From Flammeovirga sp. SJP92 (lineage in GTDB: Bacteria; Bacteroidota; Bacteroidia; Cytophagales; Flammeovirgaceae): a stretch of DNA of 64,000 nt. The stretch is taken from assembly GCF_001583495.1 (NCBI RefSeq), contig NZ_LQAQ01000098.1, positions 62,001-126,000 on the forward strand, in the 5' to 3' direction. The translations under genes were made by a program, and so were the position numbers. This document shows, piece by piece, positions 54,394 to 63,040 of the stretch. The notes below the pieces were generated by a model that was given only the letters and a program-made list of their open reading frames with translations, had not been told where the DNA came from and made no database searches. How positions within the stretch are numbered: the stretch's first letter is position 1; each line of letters begins with the position of its first letter.

Positions 54394-55083
54394 TTAGAAC
54401 AACTCAATATCATTTTCTACCTCCGTAACGATTTCACCATCCAACAATGAAATCACTCTATGTGCATAATTTGCGTCTCTTTGGGAGTGCGTTACCATTA
54501 CAATTGTCGCTCCTTGTTTGTTGAGTTCCGTGAGTAATTCCATCACTTCTTTACCGTTTTTAGAATCCAAATTACCTGTTGGTTCATCGGCTAAAATCAG
54601 TTTAGGATTGGAAACTACCGCTCTGCAGATACCCACACGTTGTTGTTGACCACCCGAAAGCTGTTGCGGATAATGCCCTCTTCTATGGCTGATTTTCAAA
54701 CGGTCCAATACTTCCTCAATTCTCTTTTTTCGCTCGCTTTTACTCATCTCCAAATACGCTAATGGCAGGGCAATATTTTCAGCAACGGTAAGCTGATTGA
54801 TCAAGTGGAAGTTTTGAAATACGAACCCAATATTTCCTTTTCGAAGGTTGGTTCTTTGTGACTCTTTGAAGTTGGCTACTTCTTCTCCATCCAGCTTATA
54901 ATTACCAGAAGACGGACTTTCCAATAAGCCAATAACATTTAGAAGAGTAGATTTACCGCATCCCGAAGGACCCATGATAGCAATAAATTCTCCTTCTTGA
55001 ACTTCAAGATTGATATTATTTAAAGCTTGAGTTTGTACCTCTTCCGTTTCGAAGTACTTGTTGATATTTTCTAATTTGATCAT
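54394..55083 (-). CDS. MacB/LolD-type ABC transporter ATPase
   Basis: 229 residues. Cytoplasmic motor of the efflux pump. Walker A GPSGCGKST, Q-loop FVFQNFHLIN, signature LSGGQQQRVGICRAV, Walker B LILADEPTGNLDS, then the H-loop VTHSQRD. Full length for this family. Stands between the adaptor gene (34-base gap) and the permeases. One ATPase serves three permeases, so it is shared. Confidence 0.95.
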   Translation of the reverse strand: MIKLENINKYFETEEVQTQALNNINLEVQEGEFIAIMGPSGCGKSTLLNVIGLLESPSSGNYKLDGEEVANFKESQRTNLRKGNIGFVFQNFHLINQLTVAENIALPLAYLEMSKSERKKRIEEVLDRLKISHRRGHYPQQLSGGQQQRVGICRAVVSNPKLILADEPTGNLDSKNGKEVMELLTELNKQGATIVMVTHSQRDANYAHRVISLLDGEIVTEVENDIELF

Positions 55084-55116
55084 TGTATAAGATTTATAAT
55101 TTGAATTTATATTTTT

Positions 55117-56403
55117 TTACTCAAAAACTATCTGATCATAATCACCTAGTAAGTTATACTGAGAGATGACCACTTTTTCGCCAGCTTTCAGACCGTCGAG
55201 TATTTCGTATTTTTGAATGTTTTGATCGCCGATTTTGATCTTTCTTTTTTGTGCGGTTTTACCATCTTCACTCAATACATACACCCATTGACCGGCAGTT
55301 TCAGAATAGAAATTGCCTTTATTGAGAAGGAGTGATTTCTTAGGATTCCCAAGACTTAATCGAGCATTAGTCGTTTGTCCAGAATGAAGGTTTTCGGGTT
55401 TTTCCTTTTCAAAAATCAATTCTACTTTGAATAGACTTTCCTTTACTTCAGGGTAAATTCTTTGGAGTACCAAATCATAATTTTGATTTTGAAATTGATA
55501 CGAAGCCTTCAATCCTTTTTTGACCTTAGTGATATAGCGTTCATCTATTTCAGCGATCACTTTCACTTCTGATAAGTCATAAAGCACTCCCAGATGTTGT
55601 CCTTGTTGGATGGATTGTCCGATTTCTGCTTCAATATTTCCTAAGTAAGCCGATGATGGAGCCTTGATTTCAAGATGTTCCAATCTACTCTGCACCAATT
55701 CCAAAGTTGCTCTCATTTTCACAAGATCTTCTTCTAAAGTCTGCATAGTTGTTTCCTGTAAAAGCTTGTCATTTTCAGCTTTCATTTTATTGATCTTGAG
55801 CATTTCCTTTTGAAAAAGATAGTCCTCTTTGGCTTTGATATATTCTTCTTCAGCCACTAATCCTTTTTCCAGAAGACGTTCTTGTTGCTTATAGTTTCTT
55901 TCCGTTCGCTTCAGTTGATATTCACTTTCCACTAGATTTTTCTGCGATTGAATCAGGTCGTTTCTAAAATTGATTTTCGTATTTCTGAGGTAATTTTCCT
56001 TTTCAGCCAATGCTACCTCACTATTCAAAATCTGTTGGTAAAGTTCATTATTTTCTAACGCAATAATGATATCTCCCTCATTGATAAAACTTCCCTCTTG
56101 AGCTACAATTTCCTTTACTCTCCCTCTTTCTACAGCATCCAAATAAATGGTTTGATGCGGTTGAATTTTCCCTTTGATATTGATATAATCATGAAATAAT
56201 CCATTCGTTACTTCAGCGATTTGAAGCTTATTTTTTGAAATACTGATTTCAGAAGGAGCATTAAATGCACTGATTCCATAAAGGATAATAGTAAGGATAA
56301 AAATACCTGTTGAAATGTATCCTATGTATTTATGAAAGGTCGATTTCTTCTTTTTTATAATAGTGTCCATGTGTGCCTTTTTAATGTTTAGATACTGGTT
56401 CAA
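55117..56403 (-). CDS. HlyD/MacA-type periplasmic adaptor of efflux pump
   Basis: 428 residues. N-terminal membrane anchor (residues ~27-47), a barrel-sandwich part (IKGKIQPHQTIYLDAVERGRVKEIVAQEGSFINEGDII), a long coiled-coil hairpin (~115-235, many Leu, Lys, Glu), then beta-barrel parts (APSSAYLGNIEAEIGQSIQQGQ). It bridges the inner-membrane permease and TolC. Second gene of the operon after TolC. A hairpin-rich repeat lies between them, so the spacing to TolC is 173 bases. Confidence 0.9.
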   Translation of the reverse strand: MNQYLNIKKAHMDTIIKKKKSTFHKYIGYISTGIFILTIILYGISAFNAPSEISISKNKLQIAEVTNGLFHDYINIKGKIQPHQTIYLDAVERGRVKEIVAQEGSFINEGDIIIALENNELYQQILNSEVALAEKENYLRNTKINFRNDLIQSQKNLVESEYQLKRTERNYKQQERLLEKGLVAEEEYIKAKEDYLFQKEMLKINKMKAENDKLLQETTMQTLEEDLVKMRATLELVQSRLEHLEIKAPSSAYLGNIEAEIGQSIQQGQHLGVLYDLSEVKVIAEIDERYITKVKKGLKASYQFQNQNYDLVLQRIYPEVKESLFKVELIFEKEKPENLHSGQTTNARLSLGNPKKSLLLNKGNFYSETAGQWVYVLSEDGKTAQKRKIKIGDQNIQKYEILDGLKAGEKVVISQYNLLGDYDQIVFE

Positions 56404-56563
56404 GTCTTAAGCGATAGCGAGACTTGGACCTATTTTTTGTAAAAAGTCTGTAGACTTTTAAGTGATATTGGTATGGATCTATAAGTCTTCAGACTTACCT
56501 AGCGCAAGAGTTAAGCGATAGCGTCTCTTGTGCTTTGAAGATCTTTAGAAGTCTCTGACTTCT
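56401..56563 (+). repeat. REP-like element cluster between tolC-type and adaptor genes
   Basis: A1 CAAGTC-loop-GACTTG (56401-56426, loop TTAAGCGATAGCGA), B AAAAGTC-TGTA-GACTTTT (56442-56459), B TAAGTC-TTCA-GACTTA (56482-56497), A2 GCGCAAGAG-loop-CTCTTGTGC (56502-56533, loop TTAAGCGATAGCGT, full 9-bp stem), B AGAAGTC-TCT-GACTTCT (56547-56563). A1 begins within the last bases of the adaptor reading frame's 5' side. Confidence 0.8.
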
Positions 56564-56576
56564 AGTAAAACTGTCT

Positions 56577-57905
56577 TTAAATCCAGAATTGATTGCCTTG
56601 ATAAAACATCAATAGCTTTTCTTTCAATAAATAGTTTAATTCAGAAAGCAGAAGATCGACTTCAGCCTGCCCCAATTTTTGTTTTACAGTAAGTAAAGTG
56701 ACAATGTCGATCAGGCCTTCTTCATATTTTTGAAGTGCTATTTCATACGCCATATCATTGGCTTCGATCACTTTCTTTCCTTGCTCTATTTCCTTTTGAA
56801 ATGCCTTCCATTCTCTGTAATCATTCCCAACAGTTCTTCTCAATTCTTGCTGTTGTTGTTTTAATAAAGCATCTGATTCAGCGACTTGAATTTTCGCTCT
56901 TTGTACCGCTAAACGTTGTGTATTTTGATGAAAAATGGGAATGTATAAACGTACACCTACGGTCTGATTCATGTTGTTTTGCCATTGACTTCTAAAAGGA
57001 ATCACTTTACCACTTTCATCGATATTGGTTTCAAAATATCCGGTATTAATAGAAGCATATAAACCAAGTTCGGGAAGGTAACTTGCTTTCTCACTTTTAA
57101 GGTTTTGATGACTACTTTGAAGCGTAAGAAAATGTGTTTTTAGTAATGCTGAATGATTAAAGAAAGTGGTGTAGATGGATTCCTCCGTTCCAAAATCTTT
57201 AGTGAAAATAGAAGGCTGTTCGAATTGAAGTGACAAAGTATTTAATGGAGCATTGTAGTTCATGATATTGACCAATCTAGCTTTTGCCTCCATCATTTTA
57301 TTCTGAGCTTGTAAAGACAATAATCTTTCTTTTTCCAATTGAGCTCTCATTTCAGCCACATCAGCAGAAGCTTTTAAACCCAATTCTTGTTGAGAAACCG
57401 CTCTGTCCACAATTTTCTCAGATAGTTCAATTTGAGCTTTTGTGATTTCTAATAATTCATGGTTATACTCTACATCATAAAAAGCTTGAACTACTTCAAA
57501 CACCAATTGCTCCTTTGTATTCTGCATTTGGTATTGAGACGCCTGATGCTGGTATTCTTCAAACTTCAATTGATACTTCTTTTTGAATCCTTGAAACAAT
57601 GTCCAGTTCAAACTCAAGTCAGAAGTATTATTAAAAAACTGATGATCGATATAAGCATTCGTGCGAGGATCAATTGATCGACCTGCATTGAAAGTACCAT
57701 TAATACTACCACCAATCGAAGGAGCATATTGCCATTTCGCTTGCTTTACACCTAATGAAGCTTGATTGACTTTTAAGACTTCTTGATAGATCGACAAGTT
57801 ATTTTCAATAGCGTATTGAATACATTCTTTGAGCGTCAATGAATCATTTGCCTTTACAGATAAAGGGATAATTAGGAGGAGATATATGTAGATCAATTTT
57901 TTCAT
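56577..57905 (-). CDS. TolC-type outer-membrane efflux protein
   Basis: 442 residues. Signal peptide (cleavage after VKA at residue ~19), then the TolC helical-barrel repeats (LTLKECIQYAIENNLSIYQEVLKV, second unit LLALQSSHQNLKSEKASYLPELGLYASI-like at ~260-285), ending FYQGNQFWI. It forms the outer-membrane channel of the pump. First gene of the operon; its upstream block (57922-57987) is shared with the receptor gene at 60776. Confidence 0.92.
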   Translation of the reverse strand: MKKLIYIYLLLIIPLSVKANDSLTLKECIQYAIENNLSIYQEVLKVNQASLGVKQAKWQYAPSIGGSINGTFNAGRSIDPRTNAYIDHQFFNNTSDLSLNWTLFQGFKKKYQLKFEEYQHQASQYQMQNTKEQLVFEVVQAFYDVEYNHELLEITKAQIELSEKIVDRAVSQQELGLKASADVAEMRAQLEKERLLSLQAQNKMMEAKARLVNIMNYNAPLNTLSLQFEQPSIFTKDFGTEESIYTTFFNHSALLKTHFLTLQSSHQNLKSEKASYLPELGLYASINTGYFETNIDESGKVIPFRSQWQNNMNQTVGVRLYIPIFHQNTQRLAVQRAKIQVAESDALLKQQQQELRRTVGNDYREWKAFQKEIEQGKKVIEANDMAYEIALQKYEEGLIDIVTLLTVKQKLGQAEVDLLLSELNYLLKEKLLMFYQGNQFWI

Positions 57906-57921
57906 GCTAATTGTCTTTTGT

Positions 57922-57987
57922 TGTATGCCAATTAGTATCGAAAAAACAGACTAAAGTGGTTAAGTTATTGATAATTAGTGTTTTGTG
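57922..57987 (-). promoter_or_regulatory. Shared upstream block of the efflux operon
   Basis: Plus-strand text GTATGCCAA (57923), then GTTAAGTT at exactly 36 bases from the block start, TTGATA and TTTTGT. The same boxes with the same spacing lie at 60795-60860, before the receptor gene, each about 18-19 bases from its start codon. Confidence 0.6.
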
Positions 57988-58112
57988 TTTATTTTTGATA
58001 GTTGGAGTGTAAAATTTTTATACAGGGTGAGGTAAAATAATTTGACAGCTTAATTTAATTTATTGTGGTTCGTTTGGACGTTTTACTAAAATGTTCCTAC
58101 ATCTCCATGTTT

Positions 58113-58258
58113 CAAGTGTTAAGCGCTAGCGTCACTTGGAACTGTTTATTGGCGAAGTCTCCTGACTTCGAGATGAATAAGAGATGTTTTGTGTATCGAA
58201 GTCGGGAGACTTCGCCAAAGTTTAATCACAAGTGACGGCTTTCGCCTTAACACTTGCG
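58113..58258. repeat. REPIN-like element: A-B ... B'-A' hairpins
   Basis: A CAAGTG-loop-CACTTG (58113-58138, loop TTAAGCGCTAGCGT), B CGAAGTC-TCCT-GACTTCG (58153-58170), B' CGAAGTC-GGGA-GACTTCG (58197-58214), A' CACAAGTG-loop-CACTTGCG (58227-58258), whose minus-strand loop TTAAGGCGAAAGCCGT carries an extended inner stem. Mirror arrangement, opposite to 34057-34205. Confidence 0.8.
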
Positions 58259-58298
58259 ATATTGTCGAAATTCCTCAAAGAAATGATACGGCTTTGTA

Positions 58299-58320
58299 GA
58301 GCCACAATGCCTTGTGGCTC
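58299..58320. repeat. Perfect hairpin GAGCCACAA-TGCC-TTGTGGCTC
   Basis: 9-bp stem with a 4-nt loop, 41 bases after the REPIN-like element. Not a terminator (no T tail). Confidence 0.6.
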
Positions 58321-58352
58321 ACGAACCATCACAAACCACCATTTTTCCATAA

Positions 58353-58390
58353 CAAAAAAAACAGGTCCAAGCCCTTTCAGACTTGAACCT
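58353..58390 (-). terminator. Terminator of the receptor gene
   Basis: On the minus strand AGGTTCAAG-N10-CTTGGACCT followed by TGTTTTTTTTG, 32 bases past the receptor stop. Confidence 0.8.
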
Positions 58391-58421
58391 ATTAGTATAC
58401 TTAAAAATTGTAGGAAGGATT

Positions 58422-60776
58422 TTACATTCCGCCAGATGAATGAAGTTTTCTATTTTTTCTACCCTTGAACTGACCACCGAACATATAAGAGAAAGAAGCT
58501 CTATAGATTGGTGTTTCTTGTAAGTAGAAAGAGTTTTCAACGAAGTCTTTATTGTAGTTTGTGCTAGAATAGCCACTGTTGATGATATTGTCCACTTTCA
58601 ATGTTATTCTTCCTTTGTTTTTCAATACTGATTTTCTCACTGCCATATTCAAACCATAATTTGGATCTACAATTTGTTGAGCATCGTATCTCTGTCCAGC
58701 ATAACGAGCATTGATGGACATTGCGATACCGTGAGGTAACATTAAGTTGGAGTTTAATTTTGCAGAAACGTTGATTGGATTAGCTTCTTCAGGAATGGTG
58801 TGATTCTCATCTTCATCCGAGATTTCCAAGTAATACATATTGACATTCATATCCACAGACCACCAATCAGTGATGGCGTAGTTGGCAGAAACTGAAGCAC
58901 CACCAGTAAACGAAGATCCTAAGTTGACTGTTTTAGCGATATTCAAATCTCTTTCTTCATCATAATTCAATACCGATCTCATGATGTTTGTACTATGTCT
59001 TACATACACACTTGTATTCAAACCGAACTTATTTTTATTGTAGTTGTGATCCAAGCTGAATGAGTTCGTATATGAAGGTTGAAGATCAGGGTTACCGACT
59101 TCTACATAAGTAGAGTTGTATCTGTTTTCAACTGGAATCATTGATAAAATATTCGGACGGTTAATTCTTCTACTGTAACTCAATCCCAAACGGTTATTGT
59201 CATTGATTTGGTAAACCAAGTGTACTGAAGGGAACAAACTCGTGTAGTCTATATTGAATTTCTCACGTTCTTGATCTTGAAGTAAAGTACCATCAATTGT
59301 TGCACTTTCACCTCTTAAACCCGCTTTTAATGTAAATTTCTTTCCTAAAGATCTTTGATAAGAAGCGTAAATAGACTGAACATTCATTAAGTAGTGGTAA
59401 TTGTAATTGATATCACTCTCTTGGCTTGCATTTCTTTGTTCCGTATCCAAGTCGAATAATTCTCCTTTATACCCAACTTCGAATGAAGATTTATCGTCGA
59501 TTTGATGATTGTAATCCAATTTTAGAATTCCAAAATGACCATATAATCTCGATACGTTTTCAGAAACCATTTCATCTCCCATATTAAAAGTAGCATTCAT
59601 ATCCACCTCTGCATTACCATAGAAAAGATCTGTTTCCAAAGCACCTTTTTTGAAGTCTTTACGGTGATTTAAGCTAAATGCATTTTGAGTGGAAAGTGCA
59701 TCTTTTAAACCATTTTCAGAAATATTGTTGACTTCTTCTTCACCAAGGAAATATCTATTACTGTAATTGAAGTTTTCTTTATGTTGATAGCTTGAACCTT
59801 CATAATAGAAAGTAATCGTATTGGTAGAATCTAAGAAGTAATCAAACCCAACTTTATAGTTACCAAAGAATGTATTTTTGATAAGGTTTCCGCTTTGTGA
59901 AAGAGAGGGTGTTTCAGGGTTTTTGTAAGCCAAATCACGAGTAGTTTCTTCTTCCATTCTATTGTCGTAATAAGTACCCTGAGCAAAGAAGTTAAACTTT
60001 TTATGACGGTAGTTTAACCCTAAATACCCATCATACTTCTCTCTAGATCCAGCATTCAAACTAAGATTACCATTAAGCCCTTGCATTCTTTCTTTCTTTG
60101 TAATCACATTGATGATACCCGAAAGTCCATCAGGATCATACTTAGCAGAAGGGTTTGTGATCACTTCAATTTTTTCAATAGAACTTGCAGGAAGTGCTTG
60201 TAATACTTGTTCAGCACTCATTTGTGAAGGCTTTCCATCGATAAGGATTCTTACATTTGATTCACCTCTTAAGCTAATTTCGCCATTTGTACCCACACTA
60301 ATTTCAGGAACAGTATTCAACACTTCGGACACCGAATTACCATCGGCAATCATACCATCCGTGACATTGATAACGTTTTTATCGATGCCTCTTTCAATGT
60401 TTAGTCTTTGACCTTGAACCACTACTTCTTCTAATTCCTCAGCACTTGTCAGCATATAGAATGAAGGCAAGTCCATTGACCTTTTATTGACGTTGATCGA
60501 TTGATGGATTTTCTCATATCCGATAGATTGAACCTCGATAGTATACGTTCCGAAGTTGATGTTTTTGATTTTGAATTTTCCATTCTCATCAGAAATACCA
60601 CCACCCACAATTTTGTTTTCAGTGTTGAGTAATGCTACAGTTACATAAGCGATAGCCTGATTAGTTTGCTGATCTAATACTTCGCCAGAGATAGAAGATG
60701 TTGCAGTGTTTGCATTTGCAACAGTTGACACTAGTAGACCGATTACGGTAATAAGTTTTACAATTAAATTTTTCAT
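58422..60776 (-). CDS. Outer-membrane TonB-type receptor (OMP beta-barrel family)
   Basis: 784 residues: signal peptide (cleavage after ANA at residue ~23), carboxypeptidase-regulatory-like domain (ISGEVLDQQTNQAIAYVTVAL, residues 29-110), plug (EEVVVQGQRLNIERGIDKNVINV, VRILIDGKPSQMSAEQVLQALPASSIEKIEVITNPSAKYDPDG) and a barrel ending SFSYMFGGQFKGRKNRKLHSSGGM. It is of the outer-membrane receptor family with OMP_b-brl_3 barrel, often involved in stress or peptide-related responses rather than SusC uptake. Shares its upstream block with the efflux operon, so the two are probably induced together. Confidence 0.9.
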   Translation of the reverse strand: MKNLIVKLITVIGLLVSTVANANTATSSISGEVLDQQTNQAIAYVTVALLNTENKIVGGGISDENGKFKIKNINFGTYTIEVQSIGYEKIHQSINVNKRSMDLPSFYMLTSAEELEEVVVQGQRLNIERGIDKNVINVTDGMIADGNSVSEVLNTVPEISVGTNGEISLRGESNVRILIDGKPSQMSAEQVLQALPASSIEKIEVITNPSAKYDPDGLSGIINVITKKERMQGLNGNLSLNAGSREKYDGYLGLNYRHKKFNFFAQGTYYDNRMEEETTRDLAYKNPETPSLSQSGNLIKNTFFGNYKVGFDYFLDSTNTITFYYEGSSYQHKENFNYSNRYFLGEEEVNNISENGLKDALSTQNAFSLNHRKDFKKGALETDLFYGNAEVDMNATFNMGDEMVSENVSRLYGHFGILKLDYNHQIDDKSSFEVGYKGELFDLDTEQRNASQESDINYNYHYLMNVQSIYASYQRSLGKKFTLKAGLRGESATIDGTLLQDQEREKFNIDYTSLFPSVHLVYQINDNNRLGLSYSRRINRPNILSMIPVENRYNSTYVEVGNPDLQPSYTNSFSLDHNYNKNKFGLNTSVYVRHSTNIMRSVLNYDEERDLNIAKTVNLGSSFTGGASVSANYAITDWWSVDMNVNMYYLEISDEDENHTIPEEANPINVSAKLNSNLMLPHGIAMSINARYAGQRYDAQQIVDPNYGLNMAVRKSVLKNKGRITLKVDNIINSGYSSTNYNKDFVENSFYLQETPIYRASFSYMFGGQFKGRKNRKLHSSGGM

Positions 60777-60794
60777 CTGTTTTTATGTTTTTAA

Positions 60795-60860
60795 GTATGC
60801 CAAACAGAATAGAAAAAGTGATCTATTTTAGTTAAGTTGTTGATATTGAGTCTTTTGTTT
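60795..60860 (-). promoter_or_regulatory. Shared upstream block of the receptor gene
   Basis: Plus-strand GTATGCCAA (60795), GTTAAGTT 36 bases later (60831-60838), then TTGATA and TTTTGT: the same boxes at the same spacing as 57922-57987. Possible -7 TCTGTTTG (minus strand) lies inside. Confidence 0.6.
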
Positions 60861-61001
60861 TTGTGCCAGTTTTTCAAACTGTCAATTTTTTTTACAGTGT
60901 TTTGTAAAAGGTTTTTACAGATTGACACTAGATCACTCAAATCCCTATTCAATTTCTTTTCAAAAAAATTTGGAGATTCTAAAAAATTACCACACCTTTA
61001 C

Positions 61002-61025
61002 AGTGCACTATATAGGTAGTGCACT
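61002..61025 (+). promoter_or_regulatory. Tandem AGTGCACT operator of the GntR operon
   Basis: Two copies of the palindrome AGTGCACT (61002-61009 and 61018-61025) 8 bases apart around TATAGG, directly before the ATPase gene. Such repeats are bound by YtrA-type GntR repressors, which is the family of the gene at 62672. Confidence 0.7.
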
Positions 61026-61046
61026 TAAAAAACAACTATAAATAAT

Positions 61047-61865
61047 ATGGTGTCAATTAATAATCTTCAATTTAGTTATTCAAAAAAAGCAACTATCATT
61101 GATCAACTGGACTTGGAATTAGATCCTGGGAAAATTGTTGGTGTATTAGGAAAAAATGGTGCAGGTAAAAGTACTTTTTTTAAACTAATGAGTGGTTTAG
61201 TACAACCGAAAGGAGGAACGATTAATGTCTTGGATGAGACTCCTTTTCAAAGGCAACCTTCTTACCTATCGAAATTATTTTTAGTACCAGAAGAATTTGA
61301 ACTTCCACCTGTTACTATCAATGCATTTGTACAAAGTACTTCTCCATTTTATCCTCGATTCGATCATAGAATGATGGTAGAGTTGTTAGATAAGTTTGAA
61401 TTAAAAACAGACCTCAATTTGAAAGGATTGTCTTATGGTCAAAAGAAGAAAGTCATTATTGCTTTTGCATTGGCAACAAAAGCAGAGTTGATCCTCATGG
61501 ATGAACCTACCAATGGTTTGGATATTCCATCGAAAGCGATTTTCAGAAAAATCATGGCAGGGAATTTTGAAGACGATCAACTGATCATGATTTCCACGCA
61601 TCAAGTCAAAGACATCGATACGATTATCGACCATTTGATTGTATTGGATAACGGTGGTGTGATTTACAATGAATCTATTTTCGATTTAACTCAAAAGTAT
61701 GATTTCTTGAAAGTTCAACAGCTCAAAGTGGCTGAAACGCTGTATGCTGAACCGATTTTGGGTGGTTACAAAACGATTGCTCCAAAACAAGATCAGGAAG
61801 ATACTCAAGTAGACCTTGAACTTTTCTTCAATGCTTTAATCAATGACTACAAAAAATTTATCTAA
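61047..61865 (+). CDS. ABC transporter ATPase (YtrB-like)
   Basis: 272 residues. Walker A GKNGAGKST, Q-loop LFLVPEEFELPP, signature LSYGQKKKVIIAF, Walker B LILMDEPTNGLDIPS, H-loop STHQVKD. Short CcmA/YtrB-type ATPases such as this work with small membrane proteins. First gene of a four-gene operon regulated by the GntR protein downstream; the tandem AGTGCACT operator precedes it. The C-terminal ~60 residues (FLKVQQLKVAETLYAEPIL) are a dimerisation or regulatory tail. Confidence 0.92.
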   Translation: MVSINNLQFSYSKKATIIDQLDLELDPGKIVGVLGKNGAGKSTFFKLMSGLVQPKGGTINVLDETPFQRQPSYLSKLFLVPEEFELPPVTINAFVQSTSPFYPRFDHRMMVELLDKFELKTDLNLKGLSYGQKKKVIIAFALATKAELILMDEPTNGLDIPSKAIFRKIMAGNFEDDQLIMISTHQVKDIDTIIDHLIVLDNGGVIYNESIFDLTQKYDFLKVQQLKVAETLYAEPILGGYKTIAPKQDQEDTQVDLELFFNALINDYKKFI

Positions 61866-61866
61866 T

Positions 61867-62670
61867 ATGAATAATCTATTTAATGCACAGCGTTTTAGAC
61901 AATATTTAGCGTTGGAGTTCACCAATCAAAAACAACTTTTATATTATGGTGTAGGGGCCGTTGTTTCTTTCCTTATAGTGGTTTTGTATCTCATAAGAGC
62001 AACAAATAATACTCCTATTACTAATGATGATTTATTAGGTTTGTTCTTTTTTACCTATGCCGTAATTGCTACCGCTGTCGTAAACCGTTCATTTCTTTCT
62101 TTTAGATCTCAAAAGAAACTCATTACGTTTTTGACTTTTCCAGTTTCACAATTCGAAAAGTTTTTATTTGAATACCTGTCTACAGTTTTAGTGGGGGTTT
62201 TCATTGTACCAGCATTGATTCTTTTTGCTTATATGCTGGAAGGAGAAGTACATCAATTATTAGATAAGAATATTGGTTATACAGGACTTACATTTATTAC
62301 AGATGTGATCAATGATACATTGTCAAGTGGTCCAGAGAATAAACTTTACGTTAAAAAAGTAGGTATGGTGATCGTATTTCTTATGCCATGGAGCATGATG
62401 AATGTATTATTTACAGGTACTTCTGTTTTTAGTAAATGGCCACTGATTAAATCAGCTCTTTTTGTGGCAGTCTTCTTTATTTATCATGGTCTTTTAGTTT
62501 ACCTGATTTTCAATAAAATGGGAGTTAGTGACTATTTATCCAATGAGTATCCATTGTTTTTCTTTTCATCTGGAAATGCAGCAATCAATTTTGTACTATT
62601 TTCGATGATTGTGGCTAATGCAGTGTTTATATATAGTGCGTATTTGAAGTTGACAGAAAAAGAGTTGTAA
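61867..62670 (+). CDS. ABC transporter membrane subunit
   Basis: 267 residues from ATG 61867, which lies one base after the ATPase stop codon. An in-frame ATG at 61843 would overlap the ATPase gene and is less likely. Six membrane segments (about 19-41, 55-75, 95-118, 168-190, 195-215, 230-252). No sequence signature beyond hydrophobic helices. With the ATPase upstream it makes a YtrBC-type exporter that probably protects the cell envelope; the substrate is unknown. Confidence 0.85.
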   Translation: MNNLFNAQRFRQYLALEFTNQKQLLYYGVGAVVSFLIVVLYLIRATNNTPITNDDLLGLFFFTYAVIATAVVNRSFLSFRSQKKLITFLTFPVSQFEKFLFEYLSTVLVGVFIVPALILFAYMLEGEVHQLLDKNIGYTGLTFITDVINDTLSSGPENKLYVKKVGMVIVFLMPWSMMNVLFTGTSVFSKWPLIKSALFVAVFFIYHGLLVYLIFNKMGVSDYLSNEYPLFFFSSGNAAINFVLFSMIVANAVFIYSAYLKLTEKEL

Positions 62671-62671
62671 G

Positions 62672-63040
62672 ATGGAATTTAAAAATACAAAAAGCATTTT
62701 CACTCAGATCGGTGATGATGTAAAAGATAAAATTATGGAAGGAGAATACACTGAAGAAGGAAAAATTCCTTCCACGCGTGAGTTGGCAGGTATTGTGGGT
62801 GTGAATCCGAATACAACCATCAAAGCCTATGCGGTTTTACAACAGGAAGGGATCATTTATACTCAAAGAGGTAAAGGATATTTTGTAAGCCAAGGTGCCA
62901 AAGAAACAATTATCAAAGACAGAAAAGAAGAATTTCTAAATGAAGTTTTGCCCGAAACAGTGGAACAGGCCAACAAATTGGAAATCTCATTTGATGAACT
63001 TCAAAACTATCTAAAAGACTTATACCATGAAGAAAAGTAA
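62672..63040 (+). CDS. GntR family regulator, YtrA subfamily
   Basis: 122 residues: a GntR winged helix-turn-helix (IFTQIGDDVKDKIMEGEYTEEG, STRELAGIVGVNPNTTIKAYAVLQQEGIIYTQRGKGYFVS) followed by a short ~45-residue tail rather than a full effector domain, the hallmark of the YtrA subfamily. It likely represses its own operon at the tandem AGTGCACT operator until an envelope-acting agent appears. Starts one base after the upstream stop. Confidence 0.93.
   Translation: MEFKNTKSIFTQIGDDVKDKIMEGEYTEEGKIPSTRELAGIVGVNPNTTIKAYAVLQQEGIIYTQRGKGYFVSQGAKETIIKDRKEEFLNEVLPETVEQANKLEISFDELQNYLKDLYHEEK

Noticed and set aside
57922-57935. Possible sigma-54 promoter from the TTGGCATAC on the minus strand before the TolC-type gene
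   Set aside because: The -24-like TGGCAT is present in both shared blocks, but no GC follows at the -12 position and transcription would start at the ATG.
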